From Pseudomonas sp. MRSN 12121 (lineage in GTDB: Bacteria > Pseudomonadota > Gammaproteobacteria > Pseudomonadales > Pseudomonadaceae), in contig NZ_CP010892.1 in NCBI RefSeq assembly GCF_000931465.1, positions 682,001 to 746,000 of the forward strand: DNA of 64,000 nucleotides, given 5' to 3'. The notes beneath the pieces were generated by a model. It was not told where the DNA came from, did not search any database, and saw only the letters and a list, made by a program, of their open reading frames with translations. The position numbers were made by a program, and so were the translations under genes. Below, piece by piece: positions 11,750 to 20,021 of the stretch. Position 1 is the first letter of the stretch, and each line of letters begins with the position of its first letter.

Positions 11750-13015
11750 TCAGTTGCTCTTCACCGCGTAGTCCGGCTTCTTGTCGTTACCCGGGATGAA
11801 CGGGCTCCACGGCTGGGCGCGGATCGGCCCCTCGGTCTGCCAGACCACGTTGAACTGCCCGTCGGGCTGGATCTCGCCGATCATCACCGGCTTGTGCAGG
11901 TGATGGTTGGTCTTGTCCATGGTCAGGGTGTAGCCCGACGGCGCGGCGAAGGTCTGCCCGGCGAGTGCCTCGCGGACCTTGTCGACGTCGGTGGACTTGG
12001 CCTTCTCCACTGCCTGGGCCCACATATGGATGCCGACATAGGTGGCTTCCATCGGGTCGTTGGTCACGGCCTTGTCGGCACCCGGCAGGTTCTTGGCCTT
12101 GGCGTAGGCTTTCCAGTCGGCGACGAACTTCTGGTTCACCGGGTTCTCCACGGACTCGAAGTAGTTCCAGGCCGCGAGGTTGCCCACCAGCGGCTTGGTG
12201 TCGATGCCGCGCAGTTCTTCCTCGCCCACCGAGAAGGCCACCACCGGCACCTCGGTGGCTTTCAGGCCCTGGTTGGCCAGCTCCTTGTAGAACGGCACGT
12301 TGGAGTCGCCGTTGACCGTGGAGATGACCGCGGTCTTGCCGCCGGCGGCGAACTTCTTGATGTTGGCGACGATGGTCTGGTAGTCGCTGTGGCCGAACGG
12401 CGTGTAGACCTCTTCGATGTCCTTGTCGGCCACGCCCTTGGAATGCAGGAACGAGCGTAGGATCTTGTTGGTGGTGCGCGGGTAGACGTAGTCGGTGCCC
12501 AGCAGGAAGAAGCGCTTGGCGCTGCCACCGTCTTCGCTCATCAGGTATTCCACCGCCGGGATCGCCTGCTGGTTCGGCGCCGCGCCGGTGTAGAACACGT
12601 TCGGCGACATCTCTTCGCCTTCGTACTGCACCGGGTAGAACAGCAGGCCGTTGAGCTCCTCGAACACCGGCAGCACCGACTTGCGCGACACCGAGGTCCA
12701 GCAGCCGAACACCACGGCGACCTTGTCCTGGGTCAGCAGCTGCCGGCCTTTCTCGGCGAACAGCGGCCAGTTGGAGGCCGGGTCGACCACCACCGCTTCG
12801 AGCTTTTTACCGTTGACCCCGCCCTTGGCATTGATCTCATCGATGGTCATCAGCGCCATGTCCTTGAGCGAGGTTTCGGAGATCGCCATGGTCCCCGACA
12901 GCGAGTGCAGGATACCGACCTTGATGGTCTCGGCGGCCTGGACCGTCCAGGTCATGCCCATCGCCGCAATGCTTGCGGTGAGTGTGAAAGCCTTGATCAA
13001 GCTGCGACGCTTCAT
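11750..13015 (-). CDS. urtA: Urea ABC transporter substrate-binding protein UrtA
   Basis: 421 aa periplasmic binding protein. The N-terminus MKRRSLIKAF...VQAAETIKVG is a signal peptide with a twin-arginine-like RR, cleaved around residue 27. The mature protein has the type-1 amide/urea-binding fold, with GILHSLSGTMAISE at the start and the GVNGKKLEAVVVDPASNWPLFAEKA-like region near 65-90. It captures urea for UrtBC. It is the first gene of the cluster, and a sigma-54 type promoter sits about 65-80 bp upstream of its start. Separation from urtB by a strong REP hairpin would let it be made in excess over the membrane parts. Confidence 0.96.
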   Translation of the reverse strand: MKRRSLIKAFTLTASIAAMGMTWTVQAAETIKVGILHSLSGTMAISETSLKDMALMTIDEINAKGGVNGKKLEAVVVDPASNWPLFAEKGRQLLTQDKVAVVFGCWTSVSRKSVLPVFEELNGLLFYPVQYEGEEMSPNVFYTGAAPNQQAIPAVEYLMSEDGGSAKRFFLLGTDYVYPRTTNKILRSFLHSKGVADKDIEEVYTPFGHSDYQTIVANIKKFAAGGKTAVISTVNGDSNVPFYKELANQGLKATEVPVVAFSVGEEELRGIDTKPLVGNLAAWNYFESVENPVNQKFVADWKAYAKAKNLPGADKAVTNDPMEATYVGIHMWAQAVEKAKSTDVDKVREALAGQTFAAPSGYTLTMDKTNHHLHKPVMIGEIQPDGQFNVVWQTEGPIRAQPWSPFIPGNDKKPDYAVKSN

Positions 13016-13079
13016 TGTGCGATCTCCATGAACTTATGAGTTTTCTGATGGGCAGATGCGGACTACTGAAGGGCTGTTT

Positions 13080-13095
13080 TGCAAGGGGTGTGCCG
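13080..13095 (-). promoter_or_regulatory. Sigma-54 (RpoN) promoter of the urt operon
   Basis: On the minus strand the sequence CGGCACACCCCTTGCA matches the -24/-12 consensus TGGCAC-N5-TTGCA at all but one position, with GG and GC correctly spaced. It lies 65-80 bp upstream of the urtA ATG, leaving a leader of about 50-55 nt. RpoN promoters commonly drive NtrC-dependent nitrogen scavenging genes. Confidence 0.75.
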
Positions 13096-13150
13096 AGTCG
13101 GCGCGAGGCAGGGAAATGTCGCTTTTAGCGCGGTGGGGGAGAAAGCCGGC

Positions 13151-13184
13151 GCACCATTGCGGGGCCGGGGGGAGTCTTTGGTGC
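13151..13184. promoter_or_regulatory. Possible NtrC half-sites upstream of the sigma-54 promoter
   Basis: GCACCA (13151-13156) and TGGTGC (13179-13184) are inverted half-sites like those of NtrC, about 60-100 bp upstream of the -24 element, where an enhancer would be expected. The spacing between the halves (22 nt) is much longer than in a classical NtrC site, so this is tentative. Another TGGTGC lies at 13202-13207. Confidence 0.3.
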
Positions 13185-13229
13185 GGGCGAATGCGCTTCG
13201 TTGGTGCTGATGGGGCCGTGCGCGTTTTT

Positions 13230-13317
13230 TGTAGGAGCGAGCGGGCGGCGATCCGACTTGCCCGCGATAGCGGTGTACCTAATGCGCCGCCATCGCGGGC
13301 AAGCCTCGCTCCTACAA
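13230..13317. repeat. REP pair with enlarged left arm, downstream of the FecCD permease gene
   Basis: The left arm (13230-13268) is the 39-bp enlarged REP variant carrying CGGGCGGCGATCCGA in place of one G. The right arm is the standard inverted REP. The 13016-13323 gap holds this repeat plus the urtA promoter; no gene was seen. Confidence 0.9.
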
Positions 13318-13323
13318 CGGCCC

Positions 13324-14334
13324 TTAGCGGCGGCGCATCAGGCCGATGAAGAACAGGCCGCCGATGGCCGCGGTGGCCACGCCTATGGGCAGGTCTTCGG
13401 GGGCGATCAGGGTGCGGGCGGCGACATCCACCCAGACCAGGAACAGGCTGCCCAGCAGCACACAAACGGGCAGCAGCCGACGATGCTCGGCGCCGACCAG
13501 GCGCCGGGCGATGTGCGGCACCATCAGCCCGACAAAGCCGATGGAGCCACTGATGGACACCAGCACCCCGGTCATCAGCGAGGCGATCAGGAACACCCGC
13601 AGGCGCACGTTGCGGGCACTCAGGCCCAGGGTCACGGCGGTCTGTTCGCCGGCCATCAGCGCGTTCAACGGCCGCGCCATGCCCAGCAGCAGGCCCAGCC
13701 CCAGCAGCACGCTGGCCGCTGGCACCGCAAGCAGTTCCCAGCGCGCCAGGCCCAGCCCGCCGAGCATCCAGAACATCACCGCCGAACTGGCGCGGTGGTC
13801 GCCCATGAACAGCAGCAGGTTGGCCACCGCCATCATCACGAACGACACCGCCACCCCGCACAGCAGCAGGCGGTCGCTGTCGAGCCGGCCATGGCGCGCG
13901 GCGATGCCGAGCACCAGCAGCATGCTCGCCAGGGCGCCGATGAAGGCGGCGATGGGCAGGGTCAGCAGGCCGACGATTTCCCCCACATGCAGCACCACGA
14001 TCACCGCGCCCAGGGTGGCGCCGGACGTCACGCCGAGCAGGTGCGGATCGGCCAGCGGGTTGCGCGTCACCGCTTGCAGCACCGCGCCGATCAGCGCCAG
14101 CCCGGCGCCGACCAGGGCGCCGAGCAACATGCGTGGCACGCGGATCAGCCAGACGATGTGTTCCTGGCCGGTGCTCCAGTCCACTTCGCCCAGGCCCAGG
14201 GTCTTGTGCAGCAGGATGCGCCACACCACGTCCACCGGCACCCGCGCCGAGCCGAAGCCCAGGGACAGCACGCAGGAGGCCAGCAGCAGGGCGCCGAGGA
14301 CGATGAGCAAGCCGGCATAACGACGATCGATCAT
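13324..14334 (-). CDS. FecCD-family ABC transporter permease (probable zinc or metal-chelate uptake)
   Basis: 336 aa with about ten transmembrane helices and the FecCD/BtuC signature: RVPRMLLGALVGAGLALIGAVLQAVTRNPLADPHLLGVTSGATLGAV near residues 68-115 and GSIGFVGLMVPHIARRLVGAEHRRLLP near 265-290. It is the membrane channel of a type II importer. Its start overlaps the upstream binding-protein gene by four bases. The cluster order (receptor, ATPase, binding protein, permease) matches P. aeruginosa PA2911-PA2914, which I recall as induced by zinc limitation. Chelate specificity cannot be read from sequence. Confidence 0.9.
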   Translation of the reverse strand: MIDRRYAGLLIVLGALLLASCVLSLGFGSARVPVDVVWRILLHKTLGLGEVDWSTGQEHIVWLIRVPRMLLGALVGAGLALIGAVLQAVTRNPLADPHLLGVTSGATLGAVIVVLHVGEIVGLLTLPIAAFIGALASMLLVLGIAARHGRLDSDRLLLCGVAVSFVMMAVANLLLFMGDHRASSAVMFWMLGGLGLARWELLAVPAASVLLGLGLLLGMARPLNALMAGEQTAVTLGLSARNVRLRVFLIASLMTGVLVSISGSIGFVGLMVPHIARRLVGAEHRRLLPVCVLLGSLFLVWVDVAARTLIAPEDLPIGVATAAIGGLFFIGLMRRR

Positions 14335-15302
14335 GCGCCGTGGAAACCCTTGGCCAGGGTTTCCACCGCCTCGACGTTGTCGATGCCCGGCGTGGCCTGC
14401 ACGTAGGGGATCACGATAAAGCGCTGGTTCCTGATCGCGTCCACCGATTGCAGCGCCGGGTTGTCCAGCAGGAACTGCTGTTTCTGCTCGGCGCTGATTT
14501 CGCTGTAGTCGACGATCACGATCACCTGCGGATTGCGTTCGACCACGGTTTCCCAGTTGACCCGGGTCCAGCTGGCGTCGATGTCATCGAGGATGTTGCG
14601 TCCGCCGGCGGCGTCGATCAGCGCCTGCGGCATGCCCAGGCGGCCGGAGGTCATGGCGCGGTCCTCGCCGCTGTCATAGAGGAACACCCGCGGTTTTTCC
14701 GTGGGCAGGCCCTGCCGGATCGCCGCGACCTGCTGCTGCATGTCGGCGATCAACTGGTTGGCGCGGTCTTGCACGTCGAAGATCTTGCCCAGGTTGCGCA
14801 GGTCGTTGTAGGTGTCGTCGAGGGTCGCCGGCGGGCGCTTCATCACGAAGGCGCAGGACTCGGTCAGCTCCAGCACGTTGATGCCCAGCGGCGTCAGGGT
14901 TTGCGGGGTGAGGTCGCCGCCGACGCGCATGCCGTAGTCCCAGCCGGCGAAGAAGAAGTCGACGTTGGCGTCGAGCAGGGTCTCCACCGACGGGTACTTG
15001 GCCGCCAGCTCCGGCAGGCCGTCGAGGATGTTGCGCATCTCGGGCGTCACCGCTTTCCAGCCGCTGATGCCGCTGTAGCCGACCATGCGCGATTTGAGGC
15101 CGAGGGCGAGCATCATCTGGGTCATGTTGATGTCGTGGCTCAGGGCGTGCTTCGGCGCTTCCTTGAAGGTCACCTCGCGGTTGCAGCTGTGGACGGTCAG
15201 CGGGTAGCGGGTGGCTTCGGCGAAGGCCGGGGCGACGGTCAGCGACAGGGCAAGCAGCAGGCCGGAGCGAAGCAGGCGGTGGAGTGAGACGCGCGGGGTC
15301 AT
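14331..15302 (-). CDS. Periplasmic metal-chelate binding protein, BtuF/FepB type
   Basis: 323 aa with a signal peptide (MTPRVSLHRLLRSGLLLALSLTVAPAFAEA, cleavage near residue 29-31). The mature part is a two-lobe Fe/B12-type periplasmic binding fold (PF01497-like): KHALSHDINMTQMMLALGLKSRMVGYSG in the first lobe and NPQVIVIVDYSEISAEQKQQFL in the second. It delivers its ligand to the FecCD permease. The start at 15302 overlaps the ATPase stop by four bases. The alternative is a siderophore or cobalamin binder; the Zur-like box upstream of the cluster favours zinc. Confidence 0.88.
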   Translation of the reverse strand: MTPRVSLHRLLRSGLLLALSLTVAPAFAEATRYPLTVHSCNREVTFKEAPKHALSHDINMTQMMLALGLKSRMVGYSGISGWKAVTPEMRNILDGLPELAAKYPSVETLLDANVDFFFAGWDYGMRVGGDLTPQTLTPLGINVLELTESCAFVMKRPPATLDDTYNDLRNLGKIFDVQDRANQLIADMQQQVAAIRQGLPTEKPRVFLYDSGEDRAMTSGRLGMPQALIDAAGGRNILDDIDASWTRVNWETVVERNPQVIVIVDYSEISAEQKQQFLLDNPALQSVDAIRNQRFIVIPYVQATPGIDNVEAVETLAKGFHGA

Positions 15303-16087
15303 GGTTGGGTTATCCAGGTGATTCGTGGGTAGCCGGACAGCGGGTGTTCGTCGACCAGCGCCTCGACACCGAACACCCGGTGCAGCAGCTCGCGGGTCAG
15401 GACTTCGGCCGGCGTGCCGCTGGCGACGATGCGCCCGTGATCGAGCACGTACAGGCGGTCGCAGAAGGCCGCGGCGAGGTTCAGGTCGTGGATGCTGGCG
15501 AGGGTGCCGATGCCCAGGCGCTTGACCCGTTGCAGCAGCTCCAGCTGGTAGCGCGGGTCGAGGTGGTTGGTCGGTTCGTCGAGGATCAGCAGTTGCGGTT
15601 GCTGGGCCAGGGCGCGGGCCAGGATCACCCGCTGCTTTTCGCCGCCGGACAGCGTCGCGAAGGCATGCGCCTCGAAGCCCAGCAGGCCCACCGATTCCAG
15701 GGCCTGGCGGGCGATCTCGCGGTCCTGCGCGGTGTCGCCGTCGAACAGGCCCTTGTGCGGTGTGCGGCCCATGGCGACCACTTCTGCGACGGTCAGGCCG
15801 AAGGCTTCGGGAAACTCCTGCAACACCACCGCGATGCGCTGGGCGCACCAGCGCGGCGTCTGTTGCCACACGTTGGCGTGATCGAGCAGGACCTCGCCCT
15901 GTTCCGGTCGGCTGAAGCGATAGCTGCAACGCAGCAGGCTGGTCTTGCCGCTGCCGTTGGGGCCGATCAGGCCGACGAACTCGCCCGGCGCCACCCGCAG
16001 GCTGGCCTCACGCAGTTGGAACTGGTGATGACAGTGGCCCTGGCCCTGGGGCGTCCAGGTCAGGTTGGCGAGGTTCAGCGAGGTCAT
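15299..16087 (-). CDS. ABC transporter ATP-binding protein, FecE/BtuD type
   Basis: 262 aa. Walker A GPNGSGKTS is at residues 42-50, the Q loop is VVLQEFPEAF, the signature is LSGGEKQRVILARAL, and Walker B is LLILDEPTNHLDPRYQ. A short His/Cys cluster (GHCHHQF, about 17-23) near the N-terminus is unusual and could bind metal, but this is speculative. The start at 16087 was chosen because upstream codons run into REP sequence. It energises the adjacent FecCD permease. Confidence 0.92.
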   Translation of the reverse strand: MTSLNLANLTWTPQGQGHCHHQFQLREASLRVAPGEFVGLIGPNGSGKTSLLRCSYRFSRPEQGEVLLDHANVWQQTPRWCAQRIAVVLQEFPEAFGLTVAEVVAMGRTPHKGLFDGDTAQDREIARQALESVGLLGFEAHAFATLSGGEKQRVILARALAQQPQLLILDEPTNHLDPRYQLELLQRVKRLGIGTLASIHDLNLAAAFCDRLYVLDHGRIVASGTPAEVLTRELLHRVFGVEALVDEHPLSGYPRITWITQP

Positions 16088-16125
16088 GCGTTCACTCTTG
16101 ATATAGGGGGTGTTGCTACGGGCGT

Positions 16126-16206
16126 TATCGCGGGCAAGCCTCGCTCCTACAAAAGCGACGGCGGACCTGTAGGAGCGAGCGGGCGGCGATCCGACTTGCC
16201 CGCGAT
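16126..16206. repeat. REP pair including an enlarged REP variant
   Basis: A standard inverted REP (16126-16151) is followed by the 39-bp enlarged variant (16168-16206), identical to the copies at 13230 and 32200. It lies between the TonB receptor and ATPase genes. Confidence 0.92.
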
Positions 16207-16218
16207 AGGGCCGTGGGT

Positions 16219-18348
16219 TCAGAACTGATAATCGGCGGTCACGAAAAACGAGCGCGGTTCGCCGAGGATCCATTGCTGGCCCTCATTGTATTGGCTTTGC
16301 GCGTACTGCCGGTCGAACAGATTGTTCAGCTGCAAACCGAAGGTGGTATTGCGCAAGGCCTGCCATGACAACACGGCGTCGACCACGGTGTAGCCGGGCA
16401 GCTCATTGCGGTTGGCCAGGTCGGCATAGCGAGCGTCCACATAACGCAGCCCGGCGCCGGCCCGCAGCTTATCGGTCACGGCCTTGTTCAGCCACAGGTT
16501 GGCGGTGCGGCGCGGTACATCCACCGGCCGGTTGCCGCTGCGCGAGACGAATTGATTGCCGACCTGCTCGTCGAAATCGTCGTACCGGGCCCGAACGATG
16601 GCGGCGTTGGCCTGCAGTTGCCAGGCGTGCGGCAGTTGCAGCTCGAGGCTGGCCTCCAGGCCGTCGGACGATTGCTGGCCAACCTGCTGCTTGAGCGTGG
16701 GATTGCCGGGATCGTCGGTCAACAGCTTCTTCTTGACGATGTGGTAGGCGGCCAGCGTCCATTCGCCGCGCTGGTCCCAGAACAGCTGCTTGAGGCCGAT
16801 CTCGCTCTGCCGGGCCGTGGCCAGGTCGTATTGCTGCTGGCTCGGGCTCAGGGAAATCAGGCCGCCGACGCCGTCGGTGCTGGTGGCGTACTGGCCGTAG
16901 AAAGAGGTGTCCGGAGTCAGGGCGAACACCAGGCCGACCTTCCAGTTGTTGCCGGTCAGGGTCTTGTCGCTCTGGCTGCCGTCTACCAGGTTGTCGCGGT
17001 CCACGTGCACGTAGTCGCGGCGCGCACCGGTCACCAGCGACCAGCGCTCGCTGAGCTGGGTGCGGTTTTCGGCGAAGGCCGACATTTGCCGGGTGGTGCT
17101 CTGGAACTGCGCGCGATAGGCCGAGGCGCTGTCGAAACGGCCCGGATTGGGATGGTGCAGGTCCAGCGGCTCGCCGTCTGGCAGCCGGTCGTTGAACGGC
17201 GAGTTGCTGTTGAGCTGGAAGCGGATGCGGTTGTAGTCGATGCCGGTCACGGTCTGGCTGTCGAGGCCGAACAGGCTGTGCTTGAAGGTCAGGGTCTGGC
17301 GGTCGCCGAGCTGTTCCTGCTGGTGCTTGATCGCGAAGTTGCCGCTGCGCAGCAACTGCTGGTTGCTTGGGCTGAAGCTATAGTTTTCGGCGTTCTGCCA
17401 GCGGCGCTGGGCCTTGAGGTAATACAACTCGTTGCTGGCGCTGACGCTGTCGGAAAGCTGCCATTCGCTGGTCAGGCGGGTCCACTGATCGTTGTAGTGC
17501 TGCTTGTCGTTGCCGATGTTGTAGTTGTTGTTGCGCAGGCCCTCGTGGAAACGGCCATTGATCAGCGGCGTACCGAAATCGTTCATCGGCTGCTGGTCGC
17601 CGTAGTCGTGGGCGAGGGTGAAGGCCAGGTCGTCCGTGGCCTGCCAGCGCAGGGCCGCGCTGACGAAGTCGCTGGCGCTGTCGCCGCGGTCGATCCAGCC
17701 ATTGCTGCGTAGGCGGTTGAGGTTCAGGCGGTAACTCAGGGTGTCGCTCAGCGAGCCACCGCTGTCGAGGGCCTGCTGCTGGCGGTCATGGGAGCCGTAG
17801 CCCAGGCGCAGGTGGTTTTCGATCTCGCCGGCGAAGGGTTTCTTCGGAATCACGTTGACCACCGCACCGGTGGCGCCTTCGCCGTACAGCACCGAGGCCG
17901 GGCCGCGCAGCACGTCCACCCGCTCCACCGACCAGGTATCCACCGGGAAGGTCACGGTGCCCATGCCGCTGTACATACGATTGCCGTCATACAGCTGCAT
18001 CACCGAACCCTGGCCGGTGAAGCCGCGGGCCTGCAACGAGGTGCCGCCGTCGCCCGGGGTGCCGGTGCGGCTGATGCCGGTGCCGCGCGACACCGCGTCC
18101 TGCACGCTGCGGTCGCCGCGTTGGCGGATCCGTTCGCCGCTCAGGCTCTCGGTGCTGGCCGGGGTTTGCAGGGCGCTCAGGCCCAGGCGCGAGCCGGCGG
18201 TGGTTGGGGTTTGCAGGCCGATTTCCTCGAGCGCGATCGCGGGCGCGCTGATGGTGCCCACGGGCAGGGTCAGGGGCGCTTCATCGGCCTGGACGGTGGG
18301 ATTCAGGGCCAGCAGGCAGAGGCTGGAGGCAAGGTAGTTGTTCTTCAT
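16219..18348 (-). CDS. TonB-dependent outer-membrane receptor (probable zinc-chelate or siderophore type)
   Basis: 709 aa. A signal peptide (about residues 1-21, ending VQA-DEA) precedes a plug domain (about 60-170: SLSGERIRQRGDRSVQDAVSRGTGI, VERVDVLRGPASVLYGEGATGAVVN) and a 22-strand barrel. The C-terminus FFVTADYQF ends in the aromatic residue typical of outer-membrane barrels. No TonB-interacting signalling extension is present, so it is a transducer-independent receptor. It is first in a four-gene set with an ABC importer. A Zur-like box lies 75-89 bp upstream of the start. No strong Shine-Dalgarno sequence is visible before the ATG. Confidence 0.92.
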   Translation of the reverse strand: MKNNYLASSLCLLALNPTVQADEAPLTLPVGTISAPAIALEEIGLQTPTTAGSRLGLSALQTPASTESLSGERIRQRGDRSVQDAVSRGTGISRTGTPGDGGTSLQARGFTGQGSVMQLYDGNRMYSGMGTVTFPVDTWSVERVDVLRGPASVLYGEGATGAVVNVIPKKPFAGEIENHLRLGYGSHDRQQQALDSGGSLSDTLSYRLNLNRLRSNGWIDRGDSASDFVSAALRWQATDDLAFTLAHDYGDQQPMNDFGTPLINGRFHEGLRNNNYNIGNDKQHYNDQWTRLTSEWQLSDSVSASNELYYLKAQRRWQNAENYSFSPSNQQLLRSGNFAIKHQQEQLGDRQTLTFKHSLFGLDSQTVTGIDYNRIRFQLNSNSPFNDRLPDGEPLDLHHPNPGRFDSASAYRAQFQSTTRQMSAFAENRTQLSERWSLVTGARRDYVHVDRDNLVDGSQSDKTLTGNNWKVGLVFALTPDTSFYGQYATSTDGVGGLISLSPSQQQYDLATARQSEIGLKQLFWDQRGEWTLAAYHIVKKKLLTDDPGNPTLKQQVGQQSSDGLEASLELQLPHAWQLQANAAIVRARYDDFDEQVGNQFVSRSGNRPVDVPRRTANLWLNKAVTDKLRAGAGLRYVDARYADLANRNELPGYTVVDAVLSWQALRNTTFGLQLNNLFDRQYAQSQYNEGQQWILGEPRSFFVTADYQF

Positions 18349-18380
18349 CGGGGCGGTGCGATCGCTTCTTCGATAGGGTT

Positions 18381-18404
18381 ACCCGCAGCGTGGCGGCTGC
18401 GGGT
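18381..18404 (-). promoter_or_regulatory. 5' leader hairpin of the TonB receptor gene
   Basis: A perfect 9-bp stem (ACCCGCAGC/GCTGCGGGT) with a six-base loop, 33 nt before the receptor start and downstream of the Zur-like box. Its function is unknown; it may protect or regulate the message. Confidence 0.45.
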
Positions 18405-18422
18405 AGGGATCTTACACGTTAG

Positions 18423-18437
18423 TGTTATAAAGTAACA
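18423..18437 (-). promoter_or_regulatory. Zur-box-like operator upstream of the TonB receptor/ABC cluster
   Basis: TGTTATAAAGTAACA matches the gammaproteobacterial Zur palindrome TGTTATA-N-TATAACA at 12 of the 14 defined positions. It sits in the promoter region of the receptor gene and does not resemble the GATAAT repeats of a Fur box. It suggests repression by zinc-loaded Zur. Confidence 0.65.
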
Positions 18438-18504
18438 TTATGCGTGTTCAAAATTGAAGCGACAGCAGTCTACCGATGGCTCTGAATCCTGCATCTCGGC
18501 TGAT

Positions 18505-19887
18505 TCATGATGAAGATGAAGCCGATTCAGCCGAGCGGTTCCAGCGCGACAGCAGCCCCTTGTCCAGCAGCCACACCGCCACCAGCGAAGCCCCGACCAG
18601 CGGGAAAATCACCGCCAGCGCGAGCATGATCGCCATCGCGGTTTTCCATTTCGGCAGGTCGTGGCGCAGCGGCGGCACACCGAGGCGTCCCTGTGGCCGG
18701 CGCTTCCACCAGATCACCAGGCCGCTGACGGCGCTCAGCAGGATCATCAGGCAGATCAGCAGCACCACGATCTGGTTGACCGGGCCGAACATCTTGCCTT
18801 CGTGCAGCATCACCCCGATCTCGGTGGCGCGGGCCACATTGCTGTAGTGCTCGAAACGCACGTCGGCCAGGACCTTGCCGGTGTACTGGTCGACATGCAG
18901 GGTGGCGTCGTTGCGCGGGTCGTCGGCGAACACGGCGATGGTGAACACGCCGCTGGCGGTGGTCGGCAAGGTGATGCTGTAGCCGGGCTCGACCTGGCGC
19001 TGGGTGGCGATGTCCTGCACGTTCTGCAGGCTGATCGCCGGGGCCGCGGGACCTTCGTGCGCAGCGCCGTGGGCCATGTGTTCGGCATGGTCGCCGGACA
19101 TCGGCATGGGCGTATTCTCCATGGCCCAGGGCACGGTCTGGCGGCTGGCGCTGTTGAGCTCGCCGGCCTGCTGGTCGGACTGGGGCACGTCGTTCCACAT
19201 CGCCGCCGGAAAGCGGTTCCACAGCTCGGCGTATTGCTTGCCCCAGAAGCCGGTCCAGGTCATGCCGCTGAGCAGCATCACCAGCAGGAACGCTGCGCCC
19301 CAGAAGCCGACCACGGCGTGCAGGTCGCGCCACAGCACCCGGCCGCGGCTGCTCCAGCGCGGCCACAGCACGCCGGCCGCAGACTTGCCGCGCGGCCACC
19401 ACAGGTACAGGCCGGACACCACCAGGACGATGCCCCAGCCCGCCGCCAGCTCCACCAGGCGGTCGCCCAGGGTGCCGATCATCAGCTCGCCGTGAATGGC
19501 CCGGGCGATGGCCTGCAGATTGTTCTTGGCGTCCTGCTCGCCGAGGATGTCGCCGTGGTAGGGGTCGACGAACACATTCAATTCGCGGCCATCCTTCTGC
19601 ACCACGAACTGCGCGCTGCGCCTGGCGTCGAGGGGCGGCAGGTACTGTTTGACCTGGCCCTGCGGGTAGGCGACCCGGACGCGTTCGAGCTGCTCGTCGG
19701 CACTGAGGATGTGGTGCCCCGCCGGCACTTGCAGCAGGCCGCCGTACATCAGCGGATCGAGCTGGGGCTTGAACAGGTAGATGATCCCGGTCAGGGACAG
19801 CATCACCATGAACGGCGCGACGAACAGCCCGGCATAGAAATGCCAGCGCCAGGCCAGGTTGTAGAAAGACACTTTGGGTTGGCTCAT
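18505..19887 (-). CDS. PepSY-domain membrane protein with Met/His-rich loop (copper cluster)
   Basis: 460 aa. Membrane helices are at about residues 15-40, 145-165, 192-212, 365-392 and 415-440, a PepSY-associated TM (PiuB-like) layout. A periplasmic loop at 255-279 is rich in Met and His (PMPMSGDHAEHMAHGAAHE) and looks like a soft-metal binding segment. PepSY-TM proteins of this type often accompany TonB receptors and may act in metal reduction or removal from a carrier. It follows the OprC-like receptor gene by about 130 bp with a REP pair between, so it probably belongs to the copper set rather than to the zinc-type cluster downstream. Confidence 0.85.
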   Translation of the reverse strand: MSQPKVSFYNLAWRWHFYAGLFVAPFMVMLSLTGIIYLFKPQLDPLMYGGLLQVPAGHHILSADEQLERVRVAYPQGQVKQYLPPLDARRSAQFVVQKDGRELNVFVDPYHGDILGEQDAKNNLQAIARAIHGELMIGTLGDRLVELAAGWGIVLVVSGLYLWWPRGKSAAGVLWPRWSSRGRVLWRDLHAVVGFWGAAFLLVMLLSGMTWTGFWGKQYAELWNRFPAAMWNDVPQSDQQAGELNSASRQTVPWAMENTPMPMSGDHAEHMAHGAAHEGPAAPAISLQNVQDIATQRQVEPGYSITLPTTASGVFTIAVFADDPRNDATLHVDQYTGKVLADVRFEHYSNVARATEIGVMLHEGKMFGPVNQIVVLLICLMILLSAVSGLVIWWKRRPQGRLGVPPLRHDLPKWKTAMAIMLALAVIFPLVGASLVAVWLLDKGLLSRWNRSAESASSSS

Positions 19888-19951
19888 CAGGAAAGGCTCC
19901 GCATGGGCAATGGATCTGTTTTTGTCGGTGTACGCGGCGGTTGTGCCGCCT

Positions 19952-20020
19952 CGATCGCGAGCGAACTCGCTCCTGCATGGCCGGTAAGGTTCTGTAGGAG
20001 CGAGCTTGCTCGCGATGCCG
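19952..20020. repeat. REP pair between OprC-like and PepSY genes
   Basis: Inverted arms ATCGCGAGCGAACTCGCTCC and TGTAGGAGCGAGCTTGCTCG; this is the GCTCGCGA dialect rather than the GCCCGCGA form used elsewhere. Confidence 0.85.
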
Positions 20021-20021
20021 T

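Noticed and set aside
18423..18437. Fur box upstream of the TonB receptor
   Set aside because: The site lacks GATAAT-type hexamers and fits the Zur palindrome much better.
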